Shown: positions 24,312 to 36,012, numbered from the stretch's first letter. The stretch: 64,000 nucleotides of DNA from Gordonia hirsuta DSM 44140 = NBRC 16056 (GCF_000333015.1 NZ_BANT01000008.1:1-64000); one strand, 5' to 3'. Numbers and translations are program-made. The notes: a model not told the origin generated them from the sequence alone.

Positions 24312-25262
24312 GTGCAGTCCTCCAGGTTCACCAGCGGCCTGATCTTCGCACTGGTGTCATCGTCGTCGTTCGGCCTGTCGGGAACCATCGCCAAATCCCT
24401 GCTCGACACCGGTTGGTCGGCCGGGGCGGCGGTGACCGCCCGGATCGCCGTGGCCGCCCTGGCGCTGCTGGCCCCGGCCGCGTTCGCGTTGCGCGGCCGG
24501 TTGCACCTGCTGGCCGATCGCCGGGTCCTGGGCACGATGGCCGGCTACGGGATGATCGCCGTAGCACTGCCGCAGCTGTGCTACTTCTACGCGGTGATGA
24601 CCCTGCAGGTGGCCGTCGCGCTGCTGATCGAATTCACCGCGCCGGTGGCGGTGATGGTCTGGATGTGGCTGCGGCATCGGCAACGGCCGACCTGGCTGAC
24701 GGTGGCCGGCGCCGCGATCGCGGCACTGGGGCTGGCGATGGTGCTGCAGATGTTCGGCGGGGTCAGCCTGGATACCGCGGGTGTGGCCTGGGCGCTGGGC
24801 GCGATGCTCGGCGCCGCCGGATACTTCATCCTCTCGGCGCATGCGGCCAGCGAACTGCCGGGGATCGCACTGGCCGCCGGCGGTCTGGTCGCCGCCGCGA
24901 TCGGGCTCGGGGCCGCCGGGGCGGTCGGGGTGCTGCCGATGGCGATGGATACCAGCCGGGTCGAGCTGGGCGGACGGACCCTGCCGTGGTGGGTGGCCGT
25001 CGCGCTGCTGGCACTGGTCACCGCGGCCCTGGCCTATGTCACCGGAATCGCCGCGGGCCGCCGGTTGGGCGCGCGGCTGGCTTCCTTCATCGCCCTGACC
25101 GAGGTGCTGGCCGCGGTGATCTTCGCCTGGGCACTGATCGGGCAGGTGCCCGCACCGATCCAGTTCGCCGGCGGCGCGCTGATCCTGGTGGGCGTCGTCG
25201 GGGTCAAACTCGGCGAACGGATCCCGATCCGGACCGACCAACTCGACCTGCCCGGCGCCTGA
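24312..25262 (+). CDS. EamA/RhtA-type drug/metabolite exporter
   Basis: A 316-aa protein with ten predicted membrane helices in two EamA repeats. The first includes LIFALVSSSSFGLSGTIAKS and the second GVAWALGAMLGAAGYFILSA. The C-terminal repeat contains the typical PE-like segment FIALTEVLAAVIFAWALIGQ. GTG 24312 is chosen because the segment before it does not resemble the family. No clear RBS, so translation may be leaderless. Probably exports amino acids or small metabolites. Confidence 0.8.
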   Translation: MQSSRFTSGLIFALVSSSSFGLSGTIAKSLLDTGWSAGAAVTARIAVAALALLAPAAFALRGRLHLLADRRVLGTMAGYGMIAVALPQLCYFYAVMTLQVAVALLIEFTAPVAVMVWMWLRHRQRPTWLTVAGAAIAALGLAMVLQMFGGVSLDTAGVAWALGAMLGAAGYFILSAHAASELPGIALAAGGLVAAAIGLGAAGAVGVLPMAMDTSRVELGGRTLPWWVAVALLALVTAALAYVTGIAAGRRLGARLASFIALTEVLAAVIFAWALIGQVPAPIQFAGGALILVGVVGVKLGERIPIRTDQLDLPGA

Positions 25263-25304
25263 CCCGGTGTCCCGCCCCGACAGCGCCGCACCTGCCAGGC
25301 CGCA

Positions 25305-27226
25305 CTATTCGAAACCGCAGTGGGCACCGTCGGTGAACTTCGGACGCGCTTTGAAGGTCACGACGCGCTCGTCACTGTCGTAGGCGGCGACCAGGTAGCG
25401 CCCACTGGCCGGACCCTGGAAGAAGTCCCCGAATCCGCTCGCCGACGAGACGGTGCACCGGCCGTGCCGGTAACCACGGTAGGCCTCAAGCACCTGCGTC
25501 CGCATGGAACCGACCCGCACCCCCTGTTCGGTCGCATTCCAGGTGAATTCTTCGATGGTCCCGCTCGGATCTGCACGGATGCCGGCCTCCATCCACACAG
25601 ACGCGCTGCGTTTGAAGACGAAGAGTTCGGTCCCCGGCGGGAACATTCCTACCTCGACCTTCCGCCGCTCGAGGTAGGTGTCGGGAATCTTCGCCGATGA
25701 GTCGCCCACGTAGACGCCGCCGGCGCCGCCGAAAGTCAGCAGGCTGCTGGGACTCAAGGTGATACCGCCCGAACCCGACGACGACGGCTCTCGGCGGTCG
25801 CCCTTGCAGATATCGTCGGTGACACCACCGGAGGTCGGCGAGCCGGACCGCCGCAGCGACCGGTACGCCCAGACACCGTCGCACCAGCCGACATCACCGG
25901 CCCGCAGGTAGGTGGTGCTCTGCGGGTTGGCCGGACCGTTCTGCTGACTGCGTCCGGTCCCGGTGGCCTCGCTGCCGCCCCACGACTGCCAGGTGATGCT
26001 GCCCACACTGCTGGCCGCGGTCGAGGCGATGGAGATGCTGGCGGGCCGAACCGTCCCGAAGCCGACGGCGTAGCGCTCGAACTTGTCCCGGCCGAGCACC
26101 GGTTCCCCGTGCCCCTGCTGCTGCGCCGGGGCCGGCGATCCGCCGCAGCGGCACAGCACCACGGTGGTCACCGTGCCACGGCTGATATCGGCGCCGTCGC
26201 GATAGCCGATCCGGTAACCGGTGCCGGCCTTCTTGTCGGCCACGAAGGTGGCCACCCCGTCGTTGTCATCGGACGGTGTGCCGTACAACTGCACCGCCCG
26301 CGAGCCCGGGGTGCCCGCCTTGACGCCGTCGATCGTCACACCGCCGGCCCCGGCCGGATCGCCCGGGGCGATCGCGATCAGCGTGCGCTTCGCATCGAAG
26401 GTGTAGGTGCAGTCCTTCCAGACGATGATGATCCTGTCGCCGTCCCTGCGTCCCGCAGTGGGAAAGCCGGGGTTGGCCGCGACGACCTCGTCGAGACTCT
26501 GACCGATCGTCGCCTCACCCAGCCCCGTCGGAGCCAGGCGTCCCTTGGCCGCATCCACGTTCTGTGCCGCGGCCAGCCGGGCCGTGAGCTGCTCGGCGTT
26601 GTCGGCGGTCAGGAAGACGCCGCCGCCCTGTCGGCGACACAGTTGAGTGATGGGGCATCGGTGCGCAGACCGACCGCACTGATCCGCATGTCCGGTTTGG
26701 CGGTACGGATGGACTCGGCCGTCTCGCACAGATCGGGTGCGCAGTTGGATTCACCGTCGGAGATCAGCACCAGGGAGGATTCGGTGTCCGGCAGCAACTG
26801 CGCGCCCTGCTGCAGGGCCGTACCGATCGGGGTGCGGCCCTGCGGGACGATCCCGTCGAGTGCGGCAGCGAGCCCGGCCGCGTCGACAGCTCCCAGCGGC
26901 AGAACCACTTTGACGTCCGCGCAGGCCTGTGCCTCCGGTGCGTTCTGCCACGGCGTGTCGGCACCGAAGACCACCAGTCCGAACCGGGTCCCGGCGGGAA
27001 GGGAGTCCACCAGCGCCTGGGTCGCCGTCTTCGCCGCCGTCCAGCGCGGGCCGGGCGCGTCGTCGGTAGTCATCGACTCGGATGCGTCCAGAACGACGAC
27101 GGTGGGAACCGCCGCCGCAGCGGACGGGTCCTGGGAACGGTGCGCGGTTCCTTCCACCTGCGTCGAACAGCCGGACAGGGCCAGCAACGCCACCGCGATC
27201 ACAACCATCGTCTGCCAACGCCACAT
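25305..27226 (-). pseudogene. VWA-domain lipoprotein gene with a one-base frameshift
   Basis: The 5' part (27226-26609) encodes a lipoprotein signal ending in LLALSGCST (lipobox LSGC). A von Willebrand A domain follows, with MIDAS motif VLDASES, then GRTPIGTAL and LVLISDGESNC. It ends abruptly after SLNCVADRAAASS. The expected continuation GGGVFLTADNAEQLTARL is in the next frame, whose open frame runs to 25305. Restoring one G in the GGG run at 26626-26628 would give one protein of roughly 640 aa. The second part has no known family but holds many Cys and Gly. This may be a true frameshift, a sequencing error in a G run, or -1 slippage. Confidence 0.8.
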
Positions 27227-27365
27227 GAGGTTCCATTGAACTGTTCACCGGGTACGCGGCGAAAGTGCCATGCCTGTCATTCACCCGAAGAGAGGACACC
27301 AGGAACGCTCCCGACCGACGTCCGGCCGGGCATCGTGGACCCAAGCCGCCGGTATCGTGGGAGTT

Positions 27366-27845
27366 ATGACCGACTCTGCAGCCCCCAGTCCGCTCGGTCC
27401 ACTCGCCCCGTTCGCCGGTATCTGGCGCGGCAGCGGAACCGGGCACTATCCGACCATCGACGATTTCACGTACACCGAAGAGATCGAGCTGTCCCCGCCG
27501 CCGGGCAAGCCGTTCCTGTTCTACCGTTCGCGGACCTGGGACGGCGACGACGGCCGCCCGTTGCACACCGAGACCGGTTATCTGCGCTCGGCCGGGGAGC
27601 AGGTGGAGCTGCTGATCGTCCAGCCGACCGGCTTCGTCGAGATCCAGCGGGCTCCGCTGGCCGACGGCGTCCTGGACTTCACCGAACTGATCCTGGGCGC
27701 CTCACCGGATGCCAAGGACGTGAAGTCGGTACGACGCCGCTTCGTCCTGGACGGTGACGAGCTGAGCTACGACATGTGGATGGCCTTCGCGCACGTGCCG
27801 ATGACCCACCACCTCAACGCCCGGCTGCATCGCGTCACCGACTGA
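27366..27845 (+). CDS. Nitrobindin-like haem-binding beta-barrel protein (DUF1794/FABP-like)
   Basis: A 159-aa protein. GIWRGSGTGHY is the GxWxGxG signature of nitrobindins; the C-terminal NARLHRVTD supplies the proximal His. Homologous to M. tuberculosis Rv2717c, a ferric-haem protein with proposed peroxynitrite isomerase activity. The start ATG 27366 is at the beginning of the conserved domain. It is convergent with tuf, with a stem-loop between. Confidence 0.85.
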   Translation: MTDSAAPSPLGPLAPFAGIWRGSGTGHYPTIDDFTYTEEIELSPPPGKPFLFYRSRTWDGDDGRPLHTETGYLRSAGEQVELLIVQPTGFVEIQRAPLADGVLDFTELILGASPDAKDVKSVRRRFVLDGDELSYDMWMAFAHVPMTHHLNARLHRVTD

Positions 27846-27905
27846 GAACCGCCGCGCGAGAGCGCTGAGCCCATCCCCCGGGACCGCCCTCCCGCAGCCG
27901 AGATG

Positions 27906-27945
27906 CACGAACGCCCGCCCCGGCGAACCGGAGCGGGCGTTCGTG
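27906..27945. terminator. Bidirectional terminator between the nitrobindin gene and tuf
   Basis: Thirteen-bp perfect arms (CACGAACGCCCGC and GCGGGCGTTCGTG) with a 14-nt loop, lying between two convergent genes. Expected to stop the highly expressed str operon. Confidence 0.8.
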
Positions 27946-27982
27946 ACTGACCGAAGCGGTCAAGACATCAGGGACCTACAGG

Positions 27983-29173
<1,191 letters not shown>

Positions 29174-29284
29174 TTGTGTCCTCCTGGACTCTGTCCGCCG
29201 GGTTTCTCCCGGCGGAGGTTTACTTACAGTTTCAGTTTATTGCGCCGAGGCGCGGTCCGCGGAAGCGGGCCGGGGAGTAACGAA

Positions 29285-31390
29285 CTACTCGCCCGTCGCC
29301 TTCGCGATGATCTCCTTCGCCACGTTCGCCGGAACCTCGGCGTACGAGTCGAAAACCATGGAGTAGTTAGCCCGGCCCTGAGTCTTCGACCGAAGGTCGC
29401 CGATGTAGCCGAACATCTCCGACAGCGGAACCGCAGCCTTCACGACGCGGGCACCGCTGCGCTCCTCCATGGCCTGGATCTGGCCACGGCGGGAGTTCAG
29501 GTCGCCGATGACATCGCCCATGTAGTCCTCGGGAGTCGTGACCTCGACGGCCATGATCGGCTCCAGAATGACGGGCTGTGCCAGGCGTGCAGCCTCTTTG
29601 AGAGCCTGCGAGCCGGCGATCTTGAAGGCCATCTCCGAGGAGTCGACGTCGTGGTACTGACCGTCGAGGAGGGTGACCTTCAGGTTGACCAGCGGGTAGC
29701 CGGCCAGGACGCCGTACTGCATCGCGTCCTGCGCACCGGCATCCACCGACGGGATGTACTCGCGCGGGACACGACCGCCGGTGACGGCGTTGTCGAACTC
29801 GTAGGTGGCACCGTCTTCGGCGTCGACCAGCGGCTCGAGCTTGATGATGACCTTGGCGAACTGGCCCGAGCCACCCGTCTGCTTCTTGTGGGTGAACTCG
29901 TGCTTGTCGACGGTCTTGCGGATCGTCTCGCGGTAGGCCACCTGCGGCTTACCGACGTTGGCCTCGACCTTGAACTCACGCTTCATGCGGTCGACCAGGA
30001 TGTCGAGGTGGAGCTCGCCCATACCGCCGATGACGGTCTGGCCGGTCTCCTCGTCCAGGTGCACCGAGAAGGTCGGGTCCTCTTCGGCCAGTTTCTGGAT
30101 CGCGGTGCCCAGCTTCTCCTGGTCGGACTTGGTCTTCGGCTCGATCGAGACGTTGATGACCGGATCCGGGAAGGTCATGGACTCCAGGACGATCGGGTGC
30201 GCCATATCGCTCAGGGTGTCACCGGTGGTGGTGTCCTTGAGGCCGATCACGGCGTAGATGTGGCCGGCCACGGCGTCGTCGACCGGGTTCTCCTTGTTGG
30301 CATGCATCTGGAAGAGCTTGCCGATGCGCTCCTTCTTGCCCTTGGTCGCATTGAGGACCTGGGTGCCCGGATCGACGCGGCCGGAGTAGACGCGGACGAA
30401 GGTCAGCTTGCCGAAGAACGGGTGCGCGGCGATCTTGAACGCCAGCGCCGAGAAGGGCTCGCTGACATCCGGCTTACGGATGAGCTTGGCGCTCTCGTCG
30501 CCGGGGACGTGGCCCTCGATCTCGCCGATGTCCAGCGGGTTCGGCAGGTAGTCGACGACGGCGTCGAGCACCGGCTGGATGCCCTTGTTCTTGAACGCGG
30601 TGCCGCACAGGATCGGGTAGATCTCGGAGTTGATCGTGAGCTTGCGGATCGCGCCCTTGATCTCGTCGACGGTCAGTTCCTCGCCGCCGAAGTACTTCTC
30701 CATGAGCTCTTCGTCGGACTCGGCGACGACCTCGAGCAGCTTCTCGCGGTACTCGGCGGCCTTGTCGGCCAGATCCGCGGGGATCTCCTCGATGGTGGCC
30801 TCGGTGCCGATCTCGGTGGTGCCACGCCAGGTCAGCGCCCGCATCTCGACCAGGTCGACGACGCCCTCGAAGGAATCCTCGGCACCGATCGGCAGCTGCA
30901 TCACCAGCGGCTTGGCGCCGAGGCGATCGATGATCGTCTGCACGGTGAAGTAGAAGTCCGCGCCCATCTTGTCCATCTTGTTGACGAAGCAGATGCGGGG
31001 GACGTCGTACTTGGTGGCCTGGCGCCAGACCTGCTCGGACTGGGGCTCCACGCCCTCCTTGCCGTCGAAGACGGCGACGGCGCCGTCGAGCACACGCAGG
31101 GCGCGCTCGACCTCGACGGTGAAGTCGACGTGGCCGGGGGTGTCGATGACGTTGATCTGGTTGTCGTGCCAGAAGCAGGTCACGGCGGCGGAGGTGATGG
31201 TGATACCCCGCTCCTTTTCCTGCTCCATCCAGTCGGTCGTCGACGCACCGTCGTGGGTCTCACCGATCTTGTAGTTGACACCCGTGTAGTAGAGGATGCG
31301 CTCGGTGGTGGTGGTCTTGCCGGCATCGATGTGAGCCATGATGCCGATGTTGCGGACCTTGGTGAGGTCGTTCAGCACTTCTTGTGCCAT
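29285..31390 (-). CDS. fusA: Elongation factor G
   Basis: A 701-aa translocase GTPase. P-loop [15 protein letters not shown], switch [25 protein letters not shown]; domains II-V follow in normal order (e.g. [20 protein letters not shown] in domain IV). Catalyses ribosomal translocation and recycling. Full family length. The 111-nt gap to tuf and the 105-nt gap to rpsG are usual for this operon in actinobacteria. Confidence 0.99.
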   Translation of the reverse strand: MAQEVLNDLTKVRNIGIMAHIDAGKTTTTERILYYTGVNYKIGETHDGASTTDWMEQEKERGITITSAAVTCFWHDNQINVIDTPGHVDFTVEVERALRVLDGAVAVFDGKEGVEPQSEQVWRQATKYDVPRICFVNKMDKMGADFYFTVQTIIDRLGAKPLVMQLPIGAEDSFEGVVDLVEMRALTWRGTTEIGTEATIEEIPADLADKAAEYREKLLEVVAESDEELMEKYFGGEELTVDEIKGAIRKLTINSEIYPILCGTAFKNKGIQPVLDAVVDYLPNPLDIGEIEGHVPGDESAKLIRKPDVSEPFSALAFKIAAHPFFGKLTFVRVYSGRVDPGTQVLNATKGKKERIGKLFQMHANKENPVDDAVAGHIYAVIGLKDTTTGDTLSDMAHPIVLESMTFPDPVINVSIEPKTKSDQEKLGTAIQKLAEEDPTFSVHLDEETGQTVIGGMGELHLDILVDRMKREFKVEANVGKPQVAYRETIRKTVDKHEFTHKKQTGGSGQFAKVIIKLEPLVDAEDGATYEFDNAVTGGRVPREYIPSVDAGAQDAMQYGVLAGYPLVNLKVTLLDGQYHDVDSSEMAFKIAGSQALKEAARLAQPVILEPIMAVEVTTPEDYMGDVIGDLNSRRGQIQAMEERSGARVVKAAVPLSEMFGYIGDLRSKTQGRANYSMVFDSYAEVPANVAKEIIAKATGE

Positions 31391-31495
31391 TGCGTTCCTT
31401 CGGAAGTTTTCGGACTAGGGACGATCAGCGACCGCGCGGGCGCTCGGCGCCGGGCCGGACGGACCCGGGCTGCGAGCAGCCCCGCGCGGAGGCGA

Positions 31496-31966
31496 TCACC
31501 AGCGGTAGTGGGCGAAGGCGCGGTTGGCCTCTGCCATCTTGTGGGTGTCCTCGCGACGCTTCACCGAGGCGCCCAGGCCGTTGGAGGCGTCCAGCAGCTC
31601 GTTGGCCAGACGCTCGACCATCGTCTTCTCCCGGCGCTGCCGACTGAAGGTGACCAGCCAGCGCAGTGCCAGGGTGTTGGCGCGGCCCGGCTTGACCTCG
31701 ATCGGGACCTGGTAGGTGGCGCCACCGACGCGGCGGCTCTTCACCTCGAGGGTCGGCTTGACGTTGTCCAGCGCACGCTTGAGCGTGATGACCGGATCGG
31801 TGCCGGTCTTGTCGCGGGTCTGCTCCAGGGCCTGGTAGACGATCCGCTCGGCGGTCGACTTCTTGCCGTCCAGCAGGATCTTGTTGACCAGCTGGGTGAC
31901 CAGGGTCGAGCCGTAGACCGGGTCGTTGATCAGCGGGCGCTTAGGCGCGGGTCCTTTACGTGGCAT
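31496..31966 (-). CDS. rpsG: 30S ribosomal protein S7
   Basis: A 156-aa primary 16S rRNA-binding protein beginning [20 protein letters not shown] and ending NRAFAHYRW. Usual length. Starts 5 nt after the rpsL stop. Confidence 0.99.
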   Translation of the reverse strand: MPRKGPAPKRPLINDPVYGSTLVTQLVNKILLDGKKSTAERIVYQALEQTRDKTGTDPVITLKRALDNVKPTLEVKSRRVGGATYQVPIEVKPGRANTLALRWLVTFSRQRREKTMVERLANELLDASNGLGASVKRREDTHKMAEANRAFAHYRW

Positions 31967-31971
31967 TTAGA

Positions 31972-32343
31972 TCAGTTCCCCTTCTTGGCGCCGTAACGGC
32001 TGCGAGCCTGCTTGCGGTCCTTGACACCCTGGGTGTCCAAGGAGCCGCGAACGATGCGGTAGCGAACACCGGGGAGGTCCTTCACACGACCACCGCGGAC
32101 GAGCACCATCGAGTGCTCCTGCAGGTTGTGGCCCTCACCCGGGATGTAAGCGGTGACCTCGACGCCACTGGTCAGGCGCACACGGGCGACCTTGCGAAGA
32201 GCGGAGTTCGGCTTCTTCGGGGTGGTGGTGTACACGCGGGTGCACACGCCACGACGCTGCGGGCTGCCCTTCAGGGCGGCGGTCTTCTTGATGGAAGACT
32301 TGTCTTTACGGCCCTTGCGGACCAGCTGATTAATAGTTGGCAC
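31972..32343 (-). CDS. rpsL: 30S ribosomal protein S12
   Basis: A 123-aa decoding-centre protein. GTG at 32343 with GAGGAGAAAG upstream fixes the start at [12 protein letters not shown]. The streptomycin-relevant lysines lie in [17 protein letters not shown] (Lys43 equivalent) and [12 protein letters not shown] (Lys88 equivalent); both are the wild-type Lys. First gene of the str operon. Confidence 0.98.
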   Translation of the reverse strand: MPTINQLVRKGRKDKSSIKKTAALKGSPQRRGVCTRVYTTTPKKPNSALRKVARVRLTSGVEVTAYIPGEGHNLQEHSMVLVRGGRVKDLPGVRYRIVRGSLDTQGVKDRKQARSRYGAKKGN

Positions 32344-32725
32344 TGAGTTCTTTCTCCTCGTGACCGGCACCCTGCCGATCGTTCTTCGCTGTCGCGGTTT
32401 GTGCTCCGGGCAGGCCACTCGATCCGCACCACGCGGCACCGAGCAACTTCCGCAACTCGCCCCACCAGAACATTCGCCCTGGTCAGTGGGTTATCCTTAA
32501 CCCGAGGTCGGGCGTGTCGTACCAGGTACGACTCGTTCACGACGCACCATCTCCACCGCGTCTGCACCCGGCGAAAATGGGCAGCATCCAGCTGGCTGGA
32601 CGCCGACGGATCACTCTACCGGCCTGATTTCGACAGGTCAAAATGCTTACCGATGCGCGAATCAGCCGGACCGCAGGCACTCCCCCGCTGATACCGACTG
32701 GCCGGTACCGCCGACGACTGCCACT
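32344..32725. promoter_or_regulatory. Divergent control region between rpsL and the MFS gene, with two palindromes
   Basis: This 382-nt gap holds no gene. GTCGTACC-A-GGTACGAC (32516-32532) is a perfect 8-bp inverted repeat. GGGTTA-TCCT-TAACCC (32488-32503) is another, with 6-bp arms. Both lie where promoters for the str operon are expected. The MFS gene starts at ATG 32726 without an RBS, suggesting a leaderless mRNA. Confidence 0.45.
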
Positions 32726-33970
32726 ATGGCTCAAGTGCCATCCTTGCTGACCTCGCTCGTCCGGCCGACGTTCCGCCACCCCGCCCGGCGCGGGAAGCTG
32801 CTCGTCCTCGTGGCGATCGTGATCTTCTCGCTGTCACTGCGCGCAGCGGTCACCTCGCTCACCCCGCTGCTGGGCCGGATCTCGGCTGATCTGCAGTTCG
32901 GGCATGCGATCACCGGCATTCTGGGCATGCTGCCGACCCTGATGTTCGGCATCGCCGGGCTGGTGGGTGCGGGCCTGGGCCGGCGCTTCGGGCTCGAGGT
33001 CGCAACGCTGGCGGCCGTGGTGATCACCGTGTTGGGCACCGGTCTGCGGGCGCTCTCGTCCGACGCATGGTCGCTGATCGTGCTCTCGGGTGTGGCGCTG
33101 TTCGGGATGGGGCTGGGCAACATCCTGATTCCGCCGCTGGTGAAGCGGTACTTCGGAGACCGGATCGCCGCGGTGTCCACCATCTACATCCTGTTCGTCC
33201 AGCTGGGCACCACGGTGCCTGCGGCGGTGGCAGTGCCCCTGGCCGATGCCGCGGGCTGGCGGACGTCGCTGGCGGTGTGGGCCCTGATCCCGCTGATGGC
33301 GGTGCTGCCCTGGATCGGGGTGGTGCGGCAGCGGCGCCGGCATGTGGCCGACGGCGCCGACAACGTCTCGCCGCCGCGGCTGCCGGTCTGGCGTTCACCC
33401 CTTGCGTGGGGTCTGGTGCTGATGTTCGGCATGACCTCGCTGATGACCTACTCGTTGTTCACCTGGATGCCCGAGGTCCTCACCGCCGCCGGCAGCAGCG
33501 AATCGCTGGGCGGACTGGCGGTGGCTGTGTTCTCCGGCGTCGGCTTCCTGGCCACCTTCGTCGCACCGTGGCTGTCGATCCGGTTCGCCAACCCGTTCGG
33601 CTTCGTCGTCCTGTTCGGCGTCTGCATGCTGATCGGACTGGCGGGTCTGCGCTGGGCACCGCTGAACGGGACGCTGGCCTGGGCGCTGCTGGCCGGGATC
33701 GGGGTGAGCTCGTTCCCGATGTCGCTGACCCTGATCAATGTGCGTACCCGCACCAGCGCCGGATCGGCCTCCCTGTCCGGTTTCGGCCAGGGCGTGGGCT
33801 ACTTGATCGCGTGCACCGGGCCGTTGCTGTTCGGCGTCCTGCACGACGCCACCGGCGACTGGGACGTGCCGTTCCTGATGCTGGTGGTCGCATGTCTGGT
33901 CATGATCGCCGGCGCCTGGGTGATCTGCCGGCCCCGGTATCTGGAAGACACCCTCGCCGCCGAGGGCTGA
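32726..33970 (+). CDS. MFS transporter, CynX/NimT-type
   Basis: A 414-aa protein with twelve predicted helices. The first helix region IVIFSLSLRAAVTSLTPLLG is the signature of the CynX/NimT (cyanate/2-nitroimidazole) MFS branch; the helix 2-3 loop GLGRRFGLEV follows. It is often called an MFS transporter of unknown substrate. Divergent from the str operon, with a strong stem-loop downstream. Confidence 0.82.
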   Translation: MAQVPSLLTSLVRPTFRHPARRGKLLVLVAIVIFSLSLRAAVTSLTPLLGRISADLQFGHAITGILGMLPTLMFGIAGLVGAGLGRRFGLEVATLAAVVITVLGTGLRALSSDAWSLIVLSGVALFGMGLGNILIPPLVKRYFGDRIAAVSTIYILFVQLGTTVPAAVAVPLADAAGWRTSLAVWALIPLMAVLPWIGVVRQRRRHVADGADNVSPPRLPVWRSPLAWGLVLMFGMTSLMTYSLFTWMPEVLTAAGSSESLGGLAVAVFSGVGFLATFVAPWLSIRFANPFGFVVLFGVCMLIGLAGLRWAPLNGTLAWALLAGIGVSSFPMSLTLINVRTRTSAGSASLSGFGQGVGYLIACTGPLLFGVLHDATGDWDVPFLMLVVACLVMIAGAWVICRPRYLEDTLAAEG

Positions 33971-34103
33971 TGCGACGCCGGATGGGCAGCCGCCGGCGTA
34001 TCGGCGGTGTCCAGAATCTGAACACTGCACAGCGCCCCGGCAGTGCCATGCTGGGATGACCGTGGATCAGCGCCCCGCTCGATGATCCGCCCTGTGGACC
34101 GCA

Positions 34104-34135
34104 CTTCGCAGCGCTGCCGCTCGCGCGCTGCGAAG
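34104..34135. repeat. Stem-loop CTTCGCAGCGC / GCGCTGCGAAG
   Basis: Eleven-bp perfect arms with a 10-nt loop, in the 326-nt space between the MFS gene and the next regulator. No U-tract. It could be a first terminator or a small repeat element. Confidence 0.55.
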
Positions 34136-34141
34136 CTGCAT

Positions 34142-34186
34142 ACAAGCCCACCGGCCGTTCTCCCCCGACTCGGCCGGTGGGCTTGT
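34142..34186 (+). terminator. Terminator downstream of the MFS gene
   Basis: ACAAGCCCACCGGCCG (34142-34157) pairs perfectly over 16 bp with CGGCCGGTGGGCTTGT (34171-34186), followed by TCC. The rest of the 33971-34296 interval shows no coding signal. Confidence 0.75.
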
Positions 34187-34296
34187 TCCATTTCCGCCGC
34201 CGCCACCCGCCTCCGGCCGGGGGCCATTAACCCCCAGTAACCTCCGGCCCGGCCACGCATCCGCCTCCCGGCCGGGCCGTTTCGTGCCACAGTGGA

Positions 34297-35916
34297 ATGG
34301 TGTCCCCCACACTCCCGCAGCGGCCGGTGATCGCGGCGGCGTGGGAGCGAGCCCGGTCCCGCGGGCTCACCCCCACCGATCGCCCCGAACCGATCCTCTC
34401 CGACGTCGCCGACGCCGACCCCCTGCTCGATGCCGCACGCCCGGTCCTGGACCGGGCGGCCGAGTCGCTGCACGGCTCGTCCACCGCCCTGCTGCTGGTG
34501 GATCACCAGAGCCGGATGGTCGCTCGCGTCTCCGCCGACTCCACTCTCGAGCGCACGCTGGCCGATGCCGGTGCGGTGGTCGGCGCCGACTTCACCGAGA
34601 ACGCGATGGGCACCACCGCTTTGGGGACCCCCGCCGAGATCCGCGGCGATCTGGTGATCAACAGCGGCGAGCATTATCTGGAGCAGTTCCGCTCCCTCAG
34701 CTGCTTCGGTCAGCCGATCATCCACCCGTCCACGCGGCGGGTCGTGGGCATCCTCTGCCTGACCCAGGCTTCGGCGCGAATGAATCCGCTGTCGGCACCG
34801 CTGGTCCGCGGCATCGTGTCCGATATCGCCGACCGGCTGCTGTCGCGCTCACATCTGGCTCACCGTCAGGTGATCACCGCCTTCGAGCGGATCGCCGAAC
34901 GCCGCGACTTCGCCGTCGCCGCCATCGGCGACGATCTCCAGCTCACCAATGCTCTCGCCGCCGCCCTGCTGGCTCCCGCCGACTTCGGCACCCTTCGCCT
35001 GTTCCTCGACGAGCGCGACGTGCCGTCGGCGGTGACCCTGGTGTCCGGGGTGACCGTCGACGTCCAGGCCGAGGTGATCGACGGCGGCGGACGCGCCGCC
35101 GTCTTCACCCTGCGCCCCCGGATGGAACCGGTCCCGGCCGGCTCGCTGGCGACACCGGCCGCGGTGGGTACGGCGACGGCGCCGACGGTCGCGGTCTGCG
35201 GTGAGCCCGGCACCGGCCGCACCACGCGGGCGCACACCGTCGTCCCCGCCGCACAGGCGACCGTCGTCGATGTGCCCGCAGCGCTGCTGGCCGGAACGCC
35301 CATCGATCTGGCGGCGACGCTGCGACTGGCGCGCCGCCGCGGGCACGGAGTCGTGATCGACGGCGCCGACCTGCTCGACGACCGGGCATTGCAGTTGCTG
35401 CAGACCGCGGTGACGTCCCGGTCGCCGGAGGAACCACCGCTGGTTCTGGTGACCGGACCACCCGAATCGCTGTCCCCGGCAGCGGCCGCGGTGATCGCGC
35501 GCTGCCGGCGCCGCACCACACTGCCGCCGCTGCGACAGCGCACCACGGAGCTGGCCGCCCTCGGCCAGGAGCTGCTGGATGCCCGGCAGCCGCGGCTGAC
35601 GCTGAGCGCCGACGCCGCCGACTCCCTGGTCTCCCAGGAATGGCCGGGCAATCTCAGCGAATTCGCGATGGTGCTCGCGGAGGCGGCGGCGACCGCCGAA
35701 CAGCGCGGGTCACGGCGGGTCGACATCGTCGACCTGCCCGCCGATTACCGGAGCACCACGCGTGCCAGCCGGCTCCTCGGTCTGGAGCAGGCCGAGCGCC
35801 TGGCCATCATCGAGGCCCTCGACGTCGCCGACGGCAACAAGAGCCACGCGGCCAAACGTCTGGGTATCAGCCGCACCACCCTGTACGCGCGCATCCGGGC
35901 CCTGGGCATCCGCTGA
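34297..35916 (+). CDS. AcoR/MimR-like GAF-AAA-Fis transcription activator
   Basis: A 539-aa regulator. The N-terminal GAF sensor (~55-190; FTENAMGTTALGT, CFGQPIIHPSTRRVVGILCL) is followed by a reduced AAA+ domain and a C-terminal Fis HTH (NKSHAAKRLGISRTTLYARI). The Walker A equivalent is GEPGTGRTTRA with Arg in place of Lys, Walker B is VVIDGADLL, and no GAFTGA loop is seen. ATP-dependent sigma-54 activation is therefore unlikely. Homologues such as MimR of Gordonia/Mycobacterium activate alcohol/propane oxidation genes. The next two genes encode aldehyde and NDMA-type alcohol dehydrogenases, the probable targets. Confidence 0.85.
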   Translation: MVSPTLPQRPVIAAAWERARSRGLTPTDRPEPILSDVADADPLLDAARPVLDRAAESLHGSSTALLLVDHQSRMVARVSADSTLERTLADAGAVVGADFTENAMGTTALGTPAEIRGDLVINSGEHYLEQFRSLSCFGQPIIHPSTRRVVGILCLTQASARMNPLSAPLVRGIVSDIADRLLSRSHLAHRQVITAFERIAERRDFAVAAIGDDLQLTNALAAALLAPADFGTLRLFLDERDVPSAVTLVSGVTVDVQAEVIDGGGRAAVFTLRPRMEPVPAGSLATPAAVGTATAPTVAVCGEPGTGRTTRAHTVVPAAQATVVDVPAALLAGTPIDLAATLRLARRRGHGVVIDGADLLDDRALQLLQTAVTSRSPEEPPLVLVTGPPESLSPAAAAVIARCRRRTTLPPLRQRTTELAALGQELLDARQPRLTLSADAADSLVSQEWPGNLSEFAMVLAEAAATAEQRGSRRVDIVDLPADYRSTTRASRLLGLEQAERLAIIEALDVADGNKSHAAKRLGISRTTLYARIRALGIR

Positions 35917-35976
35917 CCCGTCCCGGCAGCCCGCACCCCTTTCCCGCACTCACTTCCGTCGCGCGCCGCCGGTGGG

Positions 35977-36012
35977 TGGACAGTGTTCAGCCCTGTTCAT
36001 AGCCAGTGTCCA
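35977..36012. promoter_or_regulatory. Candidate activator site before the aldehyde dehydrogenase gene
   Basis: Inverted TGGACA (35977-35982) and TGTCCA (36007-36012) enclose two direct TGTTCA copies (35984-35989, 35994-35999) spaced exactly one helical turn apart. It lies 120-150 nt upstream of the ATG, the usual range for an AcoR/MimR activator. Confidence 0.5.

Noticed and set aside
27227-27365. Extension of the nitrobindin gene to 27270
   Set aside because: The extra 32 residues are Arg/Ser-rich and precede the conserved domain; ATG 27366 fits the family.
34297-35916. Sigma-54-dependent transcription of the ALDH/ADH genes
   Set aside because: No GAFTGA loop or intact Walker A, no -24/-12 element (GGCACG-N4-TTGC) seen in 35917-36130.
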